From contig NC_011899.1 of the NCBI RefSeq assembly GCF_000020485.1, positions 1,582,501-1,646,500 of the forward strand: a DNA stretch of 64,000 bases, written 5' to 3'. Shown in pieces: positions 18,295 to 27,904 of this stretch. Every line of letters starts with the position of its first letter. Position 1 is the first letter of the stretch. Under the pieces are notes generated by a model. It was not told the origin of the DNA. It was given only the letters and a program-made list of their open reading frames with translations, and did no database searches. A program made the position numbers and the translations under genes. This stretch comes from Halothermothrix orenii H 168. GTDB lineage: Bacteria > Bacillota > Halanaerobiia > Halanaerobiales > Halothermotrichaceae.

Positions 18295-21200
18295 TTACAA
18301 CTTCCTTTTAACTCTTAAAGATATAATTTGGTAAGGAGAAAAATCCATTGTAACTGTGTTATCATTAACCTGCAATGATGTTTGCTCTTCTTCTAGAATA
18401 TTACATACACTTACGCCTTCAATATTAAAATTAAAATGTACTTTTGCTTTTCCATGAGAACCATAAACCTCAGCTAATCTTAAAATTATATCTGACGAAC
18501 CATCTTCTGCTAATTTAAATGCCTGGCATTTTAAACTCTTGACATTAATTGTTAAAACAGGCTTTTTAACCTTTAACCGTCTTTCCTGCTCCAGGATTAA
18601 AGGATAATTAAGATCATAGGCAGCCTCTTCAAGACCACCTGTCTGTCTATTACCATCATGAGTAAAAATAGAATATGTGAAAGTGTGTTCCTCTCTATCA
18701 CTAGTTCTATCAGGATAAATGGGGGCTTTTAAAAGGGTTAACCTCATAACATTATCTTCTACATCACATCCATACTTACAATCATTCATTAGTGAGACTC
18801 CAAACAAACCTTCAGATATGTCTACCCATTTATGACAGGGAACTTCAAATTGCCCCTGTTCCCAGCCAGTATTTTTATGATTCATTCTCTCAAATCCACC
18901 TGCTGATGTATCAGTGGAATAAGTCCTGGATCTTACATTTACAGGGAATGCTACTTTTAATAACTTTTCTTCTTCTTGCCAGTCGACCCAGGTATCAAAA
19001 TCAATCTGAGGTTTATTATCAAACATTCTGATGACCTGCACCGCTTTGCTATTACTAAATTTCCTCTCCATTCTTAACGCAATACTTACCGGACCATCTT
19101 CTATAACTGTTATATTTTCCCAATCAGGAAGATTAATCTCCTGATTTTTATAAGTTTCAACAATATCCCATGCGTTTAGGGCGCCGGGTTTATCTTCAAA
19201 CATCTGCCATTTATTTAATACTTCATTCCTAGTATTAACATATTTTTCTCTTACTTTATCATAAAGGCTTACTATCTTTCCTGAGGATTCTAATTTCAAG
19301 ATATAGTAGTCATTTTCCATTTCTGTCTGAGATACTTTCATTGATGAAGATATTTTGTCAGTACTTGTTGCTTTAAATTGTTTTAATGAAAACCCAGGGA
19401 TGTCAGGAATTTTTACTGCATACTGAATACTACCATCAGCTTTTATTTGCTTCTGAACTGGATAAATATTCCCCTCATCATCTTTCAGGGCATTATATTT
19501 AATATCCCAGTTATTCGCATCAATATAGGCTACTTTATTTCTAACATCGCTGAAAGCATTAAAGGCAACATAATCTATTTCATCCCCGGGACTGGTTATT
19601 TTTTTCAGGGCCTTTTCCTTTAAATTATTGAAAGCTGTAAACATTTCTTCATAATTCTCAATAGCTTCTTTATAAACCGGTTGTGTATGACTACCAGGTA
19701 AAATATCATGAAACTGGTTAACTAACAGTTTTTTCCATATATTTTTAAGTTTGTTCTGCACCTTAAAATCACCAGTATAAATGTCACAAGCTGTACATAA
19801 TGTTTCAACTTCCTGGGCAAGAAATTCTCCCTGTCGGTTGTATTTCTTTAATTTTGCCTTACTTGTATAAGTCCCCCGGTGCATTTCGAGATATAAATCT
19901 CCATCCCATACTGCAAAATCTTTCGTGTCTTTAAATATACGATGTAAATATTCTTTAGCTGTAGTCAACCTTTGTTCTGGAATACCAGGCAACTTCTGTT
20001 GACGTTCATATAACTGTAGCATCTCATCTGTAACACCACTACCACCATCACCATAACCATATAATTGTAAGGTTTCATCACACACATTTTTATCCTGAAA
20101 TTGGTTCCAGTTATTTATTGTCTCTTCAGTATCCATCCAGGTAACAAAATGGATTGGTGGTATACAGGCATTAACCGTTGTACCATCTAAACCTTTCCAC
20201 AGGAAGACATTATGAGGAAATTTATTGGTATCATTCCAGACAGACAGTTTATGGGTAACGAAATATTCAAGTCCACCAGACTTTAAAATCTGTGGCATAA
20301 TTGGACTATTACCAAAAACGTCAGGTAACCAACAGTTATCAACATCAATTCCAAATTTTTGTTTAAAATAATATTTTCCATAGACTATTTGTCGAACAAA
20401 ACTTTCAGCACTAATTAAATTACAATCAGGTTCAATATACATACCACCTACAATTTCCCATTGACCACTTTTTATTCGTTCTTTCACCTGAGCAAAAAGT
20501 TCTGGATAATATTTTTCAAGTTTTTCATAAGTCCAGGCTTGACTGTGAGCATACTTAAAATCAGGATATTCTTCCATTAATCTCAATTGAATTAATGTTG
20601 TCCTGGCATTTTTTTGAATAGCCTGTTTTGCCGTCCAATGGTAAGCAACATCAAGGTGTGAATGGGCAACCAGGGCAATCTTGCCGTTTTTCCCAAAATG
20701 TTCATGTCCTTTATAAATCTTATTGTTTATATATTCTTTTATTTTAGGTATCGCCATAACCATTTCTTCTCTGCTACAGCCGTAAAGAGGAAATTCTTTA
20801 ATTAACTGTTGTAAGTGATACTGAAGATAATTTTTTATACTTTCATCCATAGATTCTGCATAAGCAGCATCATAAATAGCCTTCAAATCATAATACAATG
20901 ATAACATTTTTTCATCTATTAAAACTAGTTCAGGTGTTCGAAAATATTGTAAACAGCCTTTAATGTTAATGGTATCAGTATTTCTGTCATCATCTGGTCT
21001 TGAACGAGTATATGCTTCTAGCTTAATCTTATGTATCCTATCCGGGTCAGCTTTCTCCACAAATTTAAAATATTTTCTATTAGGATCCAGACCATTAAGA
21101 TATATCCCACCCTAGCTGACAAGGACTTCTCCTGCAGTATACATATAAAAGTAGACAGGTTTTCCTCTATAATGTTCTGGTATTTTAAAATCACACGTTA

Positions 21201-21423
21201 ATATACTGGTAGTATCAGGACCACCCCACAACTCACCTTCTTTTATGGGGATAAAATCCTCATCTTCCCATTTATAACCATCTGGATAATAACGGGCATT
21301 CCTGATTTTCCATCCCTTAATAGGGTTTCTATCTTTAATAACATATTTATCAATTTGTTTAAATACGATTTTAATCCAATTTTCAATAGGTATACTTCCT
21401 CTTCTTACTTTTTTATGTGGCAT
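18295..21423 (-). pseudogene. GH38 alpha-mannosidase interrupted by an in-frame TAG
   Basis: One frame of about 1043 codons is divided by a single TAG at 21112-21114. The first part (103 residues) has the GH38 N-terminal region (GELWGGPDTTS). The second has ALVAHSHLDVAYHW (zinc ligands HxD) and WLPDVFGNSP (the Asp nucleophile), followed by a full C-terminal domain. The second part's first possible start, GTG at 21060, lies inside the conserved reading (GGIYLNGLDPNRK precedes it) and has no Shine-Dalgarno site. The enzyme would cleave alpha-mannosides brought in by the neighbouring ABC transporter. Either a nonsense mutation or, less likely, a read-through gene. Confidence 0.82.
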
Positions 21424-21499
21424 ATTTTCAATCCTCCCCTAACAATCCGACAATATTTGCTTCACTGTTAGTGTTTGTTAAGAGTAATTTTCTTACTTT

Positions 21500-21754
21500 T
21501 TATATCTTTTTATAATAGGGGATATGCTTTTTTATATTTATATTAACTTCTATTCCTAAATCTTTTTTTAATTTAGATTTTAACCAACGAGGTAATCTGT
21601 CATCACAACATACACAGGTGGCACATCCTGCATATGCACCAATTATAACAGTTTCATTTTTATAACCTTCATATTTTATATCTCCTCCATCGACTCTAAT
21701 TCTTGGTCGAATAGATTTTTCTATATAATGTTCAATTTTTTTCTCTAACTCCAT
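21500..21754 (-). CDS. NifU C-terminal-domain (Nfu-like) protein
   Basis: An 84-residue protein resembling the Nfu domain that holds and passes on iron-sulphur clusters: IRPRIRVDGGDIKYEGY, then GCATCVCCDD. The family CxxC is present (CATC) and two further Cys follow at once, which is unusual. GGGGGAGG supports the ATG. It sits 19 bases after the second permease gene and before the mannosidase, so it is probably on the same transcript, an unexpected place for a cluster scaffold. The family call is fairly secure; the link to sugar use is unexplained. Confidence 0.75.
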   Translation of the reverse strand: MELEKKIEHYIEKSIRPRIRVDGGDIKYEGYKNETVIIGAYAGCATCVCCDDRLPRWLKSKLKKDLGIEVNINIKKHIPYYKKI

Positions 21755-21773
21755 AGCATCCTCCCCCTTGTAA

Positions 21774-22631
21774 TTACCCTTTAACAGCTCCAGAAGTTAA
21801 AGCTTTCAAAATGAATTTTTGTAAAAATAGAACCAAAATTATCGCAGGAATTAAGGATAATACACTTGCTGCTTCTATTAGATGTGTACTTATCTGTTGA
21901 AATGTCCCTTGGGCCATTAAGATCCCTACAGAAACAGGATAAAATTTATCTTTATTTAATAACAAATACGGTAATAAAAATTGAGCCCAGGAATTAATAC
22001 TTATAAATATTATTGCACTAGCAATTGAAGGTAGAGATACAGGAACTATAATCTTTGTTAATAACTGTATCCTTGTCGCCCCATCTATTTTAGCTGCTTC
22101 GTCTATTTCTTGAGGAATATTATCAAAACCACCTTTTAACAAAAAAGTAGCAAAAGGAACCTGAATAGCTATATAAGCCATAATTAAACCGAAATAACTA
22201 TTTAATAATCCTAAACTTGAATAATATCGGTAAAGAGGAATTCCAATAATAATCGGTGAAACCATTTGAAAAACTAATATTGCAAATAATAGTTTATTTT
22301 TGTTTTTAAAGGTAAAGCGCGAAAAACTATATCCTGCTGGAATAGCAACTAATAAAGTTCCTACAACAGTAAAAAGCACTAATTTAAAAGAGTTAAGTAT
22401 ATACTGAAACATAGATGTATTTTTTAGTACTTCAATGAAGTTATTAATTGTAATATTTTTGGGTATTAAATTTGGTGGATAAGCAAAAACTTCTGCTGTA
22501 GTTTTAAATGACAATGAAATAACCCAAAGTACAGGAAACATAAAAAACAGGGAAACTAATATATAAGCAACCCAGATTAATATATTTTCTATACTAAAAT
22601 CTGTTCTTTTTATTTTTATAAATCTACACAT
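21774..22631 (-). CDS. Sugar ABC transporter permease, MalG type
   Basis: About 285 residues with six membrane helices. The cytoplasmic EAA loop that contacts the ATPase is EIDEAAKIDGATRIQLLTKI, as in the MalG/CUT1 family. The longest frame begins with a GTG inside the Shine-Dalgarno site AAGGAGTG; ATG at 22631 is correctly spaced and lies five bases after the stop of the other permease. No ATP-binding subunit is encoded in this cluster, so a shared MsmX-type ATPase elsewhere is likely. Confidence 0.92.
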   Translation of the reverse strand: MCRFIKIKRTDFSIENILIWVAYILVSLFFMFPVLWVISLSFKTTAEVFAYPPNLIPKNITINNFIEVLKNTSMFQYILNSFKLVLFTVVGTLLVAIPAGYSFSRFTFKNKNKLLFAILVFQMVSPIIIGIPLYRYYSSLGLLNSYFGLIMAYIAIQVPFATFLLKGGFDNIPQEIDEAAKIDGATRIQLLTKIIVPVSLPSIASAIIFISINSWAQFLLPYLLLNKDKFYPVSVGILMAQGTFQQISTHLIEAASVLSLIPAIILVLFLQKFILKALTSGAVKG

Positions 22632-22636
22632 TTTAA

Positions 22637-23506
22637 TCACTCCTTCTCATAGAGCATTTTGGAGTATATTAGAGTAAAAACAGCAGACAAAAGTAACATT
22701 ATTACTGCATAAGCTGAACCTTTTCCTAGATCTAAATATCTAAACACCTGTTTATAAGCTTTTAAAGAAATAACCGTAGTACTATTTCCAGGTCCTCCTT
22801 TTGTTAAGGCATACACAGAATCATAAGTATTAAAAGTATAAATTGTTATTAAGATAAGATTTGTCATTAACATGGGTTTTAACTGGGGTAAAGTAATATG
22901 CCAGAATTGTTTCCATTTAGAAGCCCCATCTATAGCTGCTGCCTCATACAACTGATCAGGAATTCCTCTCAGTGCAGCATACTGCATTATTCCACTAAAA
23001 CCTGTTCCACGCCAAATATTTGCTAATGTAGCTGAGAACAGGGCCCAGCTTGGAACATATAAAAAAGGGATTTTTTCAAAACCTAACAACTCTATAAAAT
23101 AATTAAGAATACCCCAACTACTATTACTGTAAATTATCTGCCATATAATCCCTGTTACTACTCCTGGGACTACCCACGCACTTATCATTGATAATTTTAC
23201 AATTGAAGCTCCAGGCAGATTTTTATTTATTAATAATGCAGTGGTTAACCCCAATAATAATTGAAAGACAACTGATGCCCCAACAAAAATAAAAGTTACT
23301 TTAATAACACTCCATAGTTCACCATTTGAAAATATAGAAATATAATTGTTGATTGTATATATATATTCATTTCTACCAATTTCTGCATTTGTAAAGCTAA
23401 GCTTCAATACATCTAGTAATGGATAAAGAAAAAATACTGTTAATACTGCTATTAAAGGTAGTATCCAGACCCACCATTTTTCCAAAGGCTTGGCATTTTT
23501 GAGCAT
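22637..23506 (-). CDS. Sugar ABC transporter permease, MalF type
   Basis: A 289-residue protein with six membrane helices. Its EAA loop is DQLYEAAAIDGASKWKQFWH. It pairs with the MalG-type permease downstream to form the membrane channel of a CUT1 sugar importer. AAAGGAG lies upstream of the ATG. A hairpin in the 119-base gap to the binding-protein gene probably lowers its expression relative to that gene. Confidence 0.92.
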   Translation of the reverse strand: MLKNAKPLEKWWVWILPLIAVLTVFFLYPLLDVLKLSFTNAEIGRNEYIYTINNYISIFSNGELWSVIKVTFIFVGASVVFQLLLGLTTALLINKNLPGASIVKLSMISAWVVPGVVTGIIWQIIYSNSSWGILNYFIELLGFEKIPFLYVPSWALFSATLANIWRGTGFSGIMQYAALRGIPDQLYEAAAIDGASKWKQFWHITLPQLKPMLMTNLILITIYTFNTYDSVYALTKGGPGNSTTVISLKAYKQVFRYLDLGKGSAYAVIMLLLSAVFTLIYSKMLYEKE

Positions 23507-23579
23507 GTAACGACTACTCCTTTCATTAAAAAAAGCTGTATGATTTCATTACTTGTATAATTTCATTAAATGTTTGTAT

Positions 23580-23612
23580 AAATTGAGGAGGCATTTTATA
23601 CCTCCCCAATTT
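23580..23612 (-). promoter_or_regulatory. Intercistronic hairpin between binding-protein and permease genes
   Basis: AAATTGAGGAGG and CCTCCCCAATTT form an 11-bp stem with one mismatch. There is no T run, so it more likely protects the upstream mRNA end, or partly terminates, than fully stops transcription. This would make more binding protein than permease, as in malE-malF. Confidence 0.6.
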
Positions 23613-23625
23613 ATAAATATTTCTA

Positions 23626-25002
23626 CTATCTTTTATTTTCTTTCCAAGCTTGTAAAGCTACTTTTTGTATTTTATCAACTGCTTTTTCTACTGTAGTTTG
23701 ACCAGTAAGAATTCGTCCAAGTTCTTTTTGAACTAAATCTGATACCTCACCATATAAAGAATTAGAAGGTCTAGCATGACCATACTTAAGTTCCTTAGCA
23801 AATCTTTGTTGGACAGGATTATCTGCAAAATAAGGATACTCTTTATACACACTTTTTCTTGTTGGTAAATAATTGTATACCTTACATCTTTCACCCATAG
23901 CTTCCTTGCTTCCAAGAACAGCCATAATATAGCTGACTGCTAGTTCCTGTTTTACTGGATCATCTGTTAAGACTGCATAAGTCCATCCACCATTACTATT
24001 AGCTCTCTGGGATTCTTTCATTTGAGGCAAGGGAACAAAATCCCATTTTTCTTCTGCATTATCAACAGACTCCAATAACATATCATAAAACCAGTTTCCA
24101 TTGGCTACCATGGCTACACTGTTTGCTTTAGCTTCAGCCAGTATTGGATCAATACTTGTTATAGAAGCAACCATTCTGGGAGCTGCTCCAGTGTCAACCA
24201 GTCTATTTAAAAAGTCTAATGTATTAATTAAAGCCTCTCTGTTCTTACCTTCACCAATTACTGGTCTCCCAGATTCATCAAATATTCTTCCACCTTGAGC
24301 CCAGAAATATGGCCATACATTACCATTAACAGCACCTTCCCACGTTCCCAACCAGGCAAGATAACCATGAACGTTGTGTTTTTCTTTCATTGCCAATGCT
24401 GTTTCAATTAATTCATCCCATGTTTTAGGAGGATTTTTTATCCAGTCTTTTCTATAATATAAAAACCTGGCATCTGTTTGAGCCCAAATAGCATACATTT
24501 TACCGTCTCTCATAGTCACTTTCTTTGTAAAACCATAGAAATCATCTATAGTCTCTTGAGATAAATAATCATTTAAAGGCTGTAAAATTCCCCGGTCAAT
24601 AAATCTTCCAATCCAGAAAGAATCAATATGGGCAAAATCAGGTGCATTTCCAGAAATGGCTTGAGTCATTATTTTAGACATTGTCATTGATGTCTGTCCG
24701 GCAGGTGCAACTTCAATATCAATTCTTACATTAGGGTGTTCTTTAGCCCAGGCTGTGGCTGCCTTTTTAATATATTCTTTTTTAGTATCAAAGGGAGTTT
24801 TTAAAGTATCAAATCTCTGTATATTAGCTGTTAAGACAATTTCTGCATCAGGATTACCAATTCTATTTGCAGTAACCCATTCAAAATCTTCATCTGAATC
24901 ATCTTTATTTCCCCATGCCATAGTTACAGGACCAACATACAGGATAGCTCCTAATACTAATATAGCCACTAAAATAGTTGATAAATGTTTTTTGTTAATC
25001 AT
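23626..25002 (-). CDS. Extracellular sugar-binding protein (family 1)
   Basis: A 458-residue solute-binding protein with an N-terminal export segment (STILVAILVLGAILYVG). No lipobox Cys is seen, so it may be membrane-anchored by an uncleaved segment or released. The middle holds family motifs such as PDFAHIDSFWIGRFI and VANGNWFYDML. It would deliver an oligosaccharide to the two permeases; mannosides are suggested by the adjacent GH38 gene. AAGGAGG precedes the ATG. Confidence 0.92.
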   Translation of the reverse strand: MINKKHLSTILVAILVLGAILYVGPVTMAWGNKDDSDEDFEWVTANRIGNPDAEIVLTANIQRFDTLKTPFDTKKEYIKKAATAWAKEHPNVRIDIEVAPAGQTSMTMSKIMTQAISGNAPDFAHIDSFWIGRFIDRGILQPLNDYLSQETIDDFYGFTKKVTMRDGKMYAIWAQTDARFLYYRKDWIKNPPKTWDELIETALAMKEKHNVHGYLAWLGTWEGAVNGNVWPYFWAQGGRIFDESGRPVIGEGKNREALINTLDFLNRLVDTGAAPRMVASITSIDPILAEAKANSVAMVANGNWFYDMLLESVDNAEEKWDFVPLPQMKESQRANSNGGWTYAVLTDDPVKQELAVSYIMAVLGSKEAMGERCKVYNYLPTRKSVYKEYPYFADNPVQQRFAKELKYGHARPSNSLYGEVSDLVQKELGRILTGQTTVEKAVDKIQKVALQAWKENKR

Positions 25003-25092
25003 TTTTTTCCTCCTTTTTAACTATATATTTGTACTGCCTATAACCACACTCTTTAAACCGGGGCTTTCTTAGCACCTCCTTTATAAACCACT

Positions 25093-25104
25093 TATAAGCT
25101 TATA
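25093..25104. promoter_or_regulatory. Perfect 12-bp palindrome upstream of the binding-protein gene
   Basis: TATAAGCTTATA reads the same on both strands and lies 90 bases before the start codon, in the 196-base gap to the regulator gene. It differs from the TGGTATATACCA sites of the adjacent regulator, so if it is an operator another protein may bind it. Confidence 0.35.
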
Positions 25105-25198
25105 CAAACCGTTTTCCTGAACAGTTTGATATTATTTAAAATTTTTAATATTGATAATACTTATAAAATTATAATTTATATTATAAAACTTTAATTTC

Positions 25199-26305
25199 TT
25201 ATTTTTCATTTTTTTGAAGGATACTTTTACATGAATTTCTTTCAATCAATTTTACTGGATGATATATTTGATTCATTATACCTGTTTCTTCTTGAGAATT
25301 AATTTTCTTGACAATAAGTTTGGCAGCATCATAACCTATTTTTCTAGCATCCTGAACAAGGGTAGTCAGGGGAACCTCTAAATGTCTAACAATATCTGTG
25401 TTATCAAAACAAATTATAGAAATATCTTCAGGAATACTTATGTTATTGGCCCTACACATTTTAACCACATCCAGGGCAACATCATTATGAACACCTATAA
25501 TGGCGGTAGGTTTATTTTCTTTAATGAAATTGTATAATATCTTATTTTTTTCTTCTCTGGAAAGGTCTTTATTATAAGAAAATAATAACCTTTCATCTAA
25601 TTCCAACTGATTAAGCTTTAATGCATACCTATATCCTTTAATCCTGTCTCTAACACTACTTGTTTTTCTAAATTCGTAGGTTAAAAACGCAATTCTACTA
25701 TGACCAAGTTTTATTAAATATTCAGTTGCTTTAAAACCACCATCTATATTATCTGATAAAACACAGTCTGTTTCACAATAATTAAGTTTTCTATCTATTA
25801 ATACAATAGGATAACCTTCTGCCTTCAAGTTAAATATAACATTACTATCTTTCTGATCTTCTACAGGACTAATAATAAAACCACTTACTCCCTCCTCTTT
25901 CATTGCTTGAATTATATTCTCTTCCTTTTTATAATCATTTTGGGAATTACGAAGTAGATATTCATAACTTTCAGACTCAAGACCTTCTTCAATACCTTCA
26001 AGTATCTCCATGAAAACACCTTTATACAAATGTGATATAACACCAATTTTATTGCCATGTTCTCCAGCTTTTTTCCTATCGTTAACAAAAGTTCCCTTAC
26101 CCTGAATTTTATATAAAATACCTTTTTGTTCCAGCTCCTGAATTGCTTTTCTTACAGTTAACCTGCTAACTTCTAATTCTTTACCTAGTTCCCTTTCTGA
26201 TGGTAAAGCCTTACCAGGTTTTAAAATCCCGTCCTTAATTTTATTTATAATGATATCTTCAATTTGTTTATATAACGGTTTATCACTCTTTCTATTCAAT
26301 TCCAT
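25199..26305 (-). CDS. GntR-type regulator with a LacI-like sugar-binding domain
   Basis: About 368 residues. The N-terminal winged helix (PLYKQIEDIIINKIKDG and ELGKELEVSRLTVRKAIQEL, residues about 8-55) is GntR-type. From about residue 78 the protein follows the LacI/periplasmic-binding fold (IGVISHLYKG, PTAIIGVHNDVALDVV, ISIICFDNTD), the AraR architecture. It is therefore a sugar-responsive repressor. A TTG gives two extra residues, but GGGGGCG lies seven bases before the ATG at 26305. Its own upstream region has the operator at 26343-26374, suggesting autoregulation. Confidence 0.9.
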   Translation of the reverse strand: MELNRKSDKPLYKQIEDIIINKIKDGILKPGKALPSERELGKELEVSRLTVRKAIQELEQKGILYKIQGKGTFVNDRKKAGEHGNKIGVISHLYKGVFMEILEGIEEGLESESYEYLLRNSQNDYKKEENIIQAMKEEGVSGFIISPVEDQKDSNVIFNLKAEGYPIVLIDRKLNYCETDCVLSDNIDGGFKATEYLIKLGHSRIAFLTYEFRKTSSVRDRIKGYRYALKLNQLELDERLLFSYNKDLSREEKNKILYNFIKENKPTAIIGVHNDVALDVVKMCRANNISIPEDISIICFDNTDIVRHLEVPLTTLVQDARKIGYDAAKLIVKKINSQEETGIMNQIYHPVKLIERNSCKSILQKNEK

Positions 26306-26342
26306 TTTCAAACGCCCCCATAAAACAAAGTGTCTTTAATAA

Positions 26343-26374
26343 ACCATTGGTATATTGTTGGTATATACCATTAA
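26343..26374. promoter_or_regulatory. Operator A, double palindrome upstream of the GntR/LacI regulator
   Basis: The 32 bases start ACCATTGGTATA and include the perfect palindrome TGGTATATACCA. They match 28 of 32 bases of operator B at 27678-27709. Position 38 bases upstream of the regulator start suits autorepression. Confidence 0.7.
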
Positions 26375-26441
26375 TTCTATATATTTTTTTAAAATCCTTC
26401 TTTTTTTCTAAAATTTTTTAGTGGTATACTTATTAGTTTTT

Positions 26442-27614
26442 TTATAAACCTATTTCAACTGTTTTAAAAGCATTTAAAAATATTCCTGTAAGAACTACTG
26501 CAAACAAACCTATAACTCCTGTAAACCAGAAACCTAAAGTTAAACTACCAATATCACTGAGAAATCCCACAATAATAGGTCCCAAAAACATGCCAATCCC
26601 ATAAACCGCCTGATAAAAACCCATAGCTGTTGCTCTCTTATCTTCTTCAATATTTTTAATACTTAATCCCATTAGTAGTGAAAAAACAAACCCTCTGGCG
26701 AATCCACCTATTATCTGGATAATAAACAATAATAGAACACTGCTAATATAGGGAACTGTAATACAGGAAAAAGCAATAACCAAAAATCCAAACATAATTG
26801 TCTTCTTTTCCCCATAACGTTCTGCCAGAGTACCACTAAGGGCTGAAGAAAAAATTGCTGGAAGTGTAGATAGTGTAGTTAACATCCCCAGTTGTAAACT
26901 AGTTGCACCTATTTTTTTTGCCGCTACTGGAACAAATCCAAATACTGTCGCAAAAATAATTATTTGAAACAAAATAGCCAATATAGAAACTTTGATTAAT
27001 TCTACCTCTTTCATAACAAGAATTAAAGATTTTAATCTAACTTGTTTATGGTGATCATTCTTTTTTTCAACTACGCCTGTACTTAACACTAACCCTATAA
27101 TTCCACCCACTACAGCTACTAAAAAGGGAGCTTTTTGACCGTAATATTGGGCTGCTTGTCCACCTATAAGCATAGCTGTAACCTGTCCCACTCTTAAAAA
27201 AGCATTAATAATTCCCATCGCCTTTGGAGTATCATTACTATCAAAATAACTGGAAAAAAGAACTACATAAGTAACCCAGGTGGCAGCTGCTGCTCCCGAC
27301 ATAGCCCTGAAAATAAGAATTAGAATCAGGTCATTAAATAACCACATGCCTAAAGCACTAGCAAATCCCAGAAAAACCCCCAATACTACAAATACTTTTC
27401 TCCTATTAATTTTATCTGAAATAATACCCAGTGGTATTCTTAATAACATCTGGGTAAATCCAAAAGAACCTAAAATAATACCAATCATTTTATATGAAGC
27501 CCCGAGGGACTCAATATAAGGGGAAAGGGTCGGAACATAACTATAAAATGAAAACCAAAACAAGCCTGTTACAATGCAATATAAAGTAATACGATATTTT
27601 TTTGAACTTTCCAT
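26442..27614 (-). CDS. MFS transporter
   Basis: A 390-residue protein with twelve membrane helices in two halves. The loop between helices 2 and 3, GIISDKINRRKVFV, is the MFS signature, and LSGTLAERYGEKKT is its counterpart in the second half. The substrate is not evident; the shared operator with the sugar regulator suggests a sugar or a product of sugar breakdown. AGAGAGGTGG supports the ATG. The gene is transcribed toward the regulator, 137 bases away. Confidence 0.88.
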   Translation of the reverse strand: MESSKKYRITLYCIVTGLFWFSFYSYVPTLSPYIESLGASYKMIGIILGSFGFTQMLLRIPLGIISDKINRRKVFVVLGVFLGFASALGMWLFNDLILILIFRAMSGAAAATWVTYVVLFSSYFDSNDTPKAMGIINAFLRVGQVTAMLIGGQAAQYYGQKAPFLVAVVGGIIGLVLSTGVVEKKNDHHKQVRLKSLILVMKEVELIKVSILAILFQIIIFATVFGFVPVAAKKIGATSLQLGMLTTLSTLPAIFSSALSGTLAERYGEKKTIMFGFLVIAFSCITVPYISSVLLLFIIQIIGGFARGFVFSLLMGLSIKNIEEDKRATAMGFYQAVYGIGMFLGPIIVGFLSDIGSLTLGFWFTGVIGLFAVVLTGIFLNAFKTVEIGL

Positions 27615-27677
27615 AATCCACCTCTCTTTTTAGCCAGGATGTCTTTATAAGTAACGTGATTTTGTTAAATATATAAT

Positions 27678-27709
27678 ACCATTGGTATACTACTGGTATG
27701 TACCATTAA
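27678..27709. promoter_or_regulatory. Operator B, double palindrome upstream of the MFS gene
   Basis: Starts ACCATTGGTATAC and includes TGGTATGTACCA. It lies 64 bases upstream of the MFS start and is nearly identical to operator A, so the MFS gene is probably a target of the adjacent regulator. Confidence 0.7.
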
Positions 27710-27790
27710 ATATATTCTACACAAAATTTAAAATTCCTTCATTTTTTTAAAATTTTCATAAAAAATTTAGATTTCCTGTACATTAAAAAT

Positions 27791-27832
27791 AAAACTCTCT
27801 TTCCCCTGTTAATTCAGGTCAAAGAGAGTTTT
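27791..27832 (-). terminator. Terminator closing the type III CRISPR operon
   Basis: AAAACTCTCTTT and AAAGAGAGTTTT form a 12-bp stem; the minus strand continues with TTTTATTTTT. It lies about 75 bases after the thioredoxin-like gene, which places that gene inside the CRISPR operon. Confidence 0.85.
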
Positions 27833-27904
27833 ATATATAAATTATCTTTTTCTAAAGATTCTCAACCATATCTTCGATAAAACCAAGTAGTTTATTTATT
27901 CGTT

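Noticed and set aside
21060-21062. GTG as an independent start of the mannosidase
   Set aside because: No ribosome site, and conserved residues lie before it in the same frame, so it is an internal Val codon.
23733-23915. Minus-strand ORF of 60 codons inside the sugar-binding-protein gene
   Set aside because: It is an alternate-frame shadow of a well supported gene with no ribosome site.
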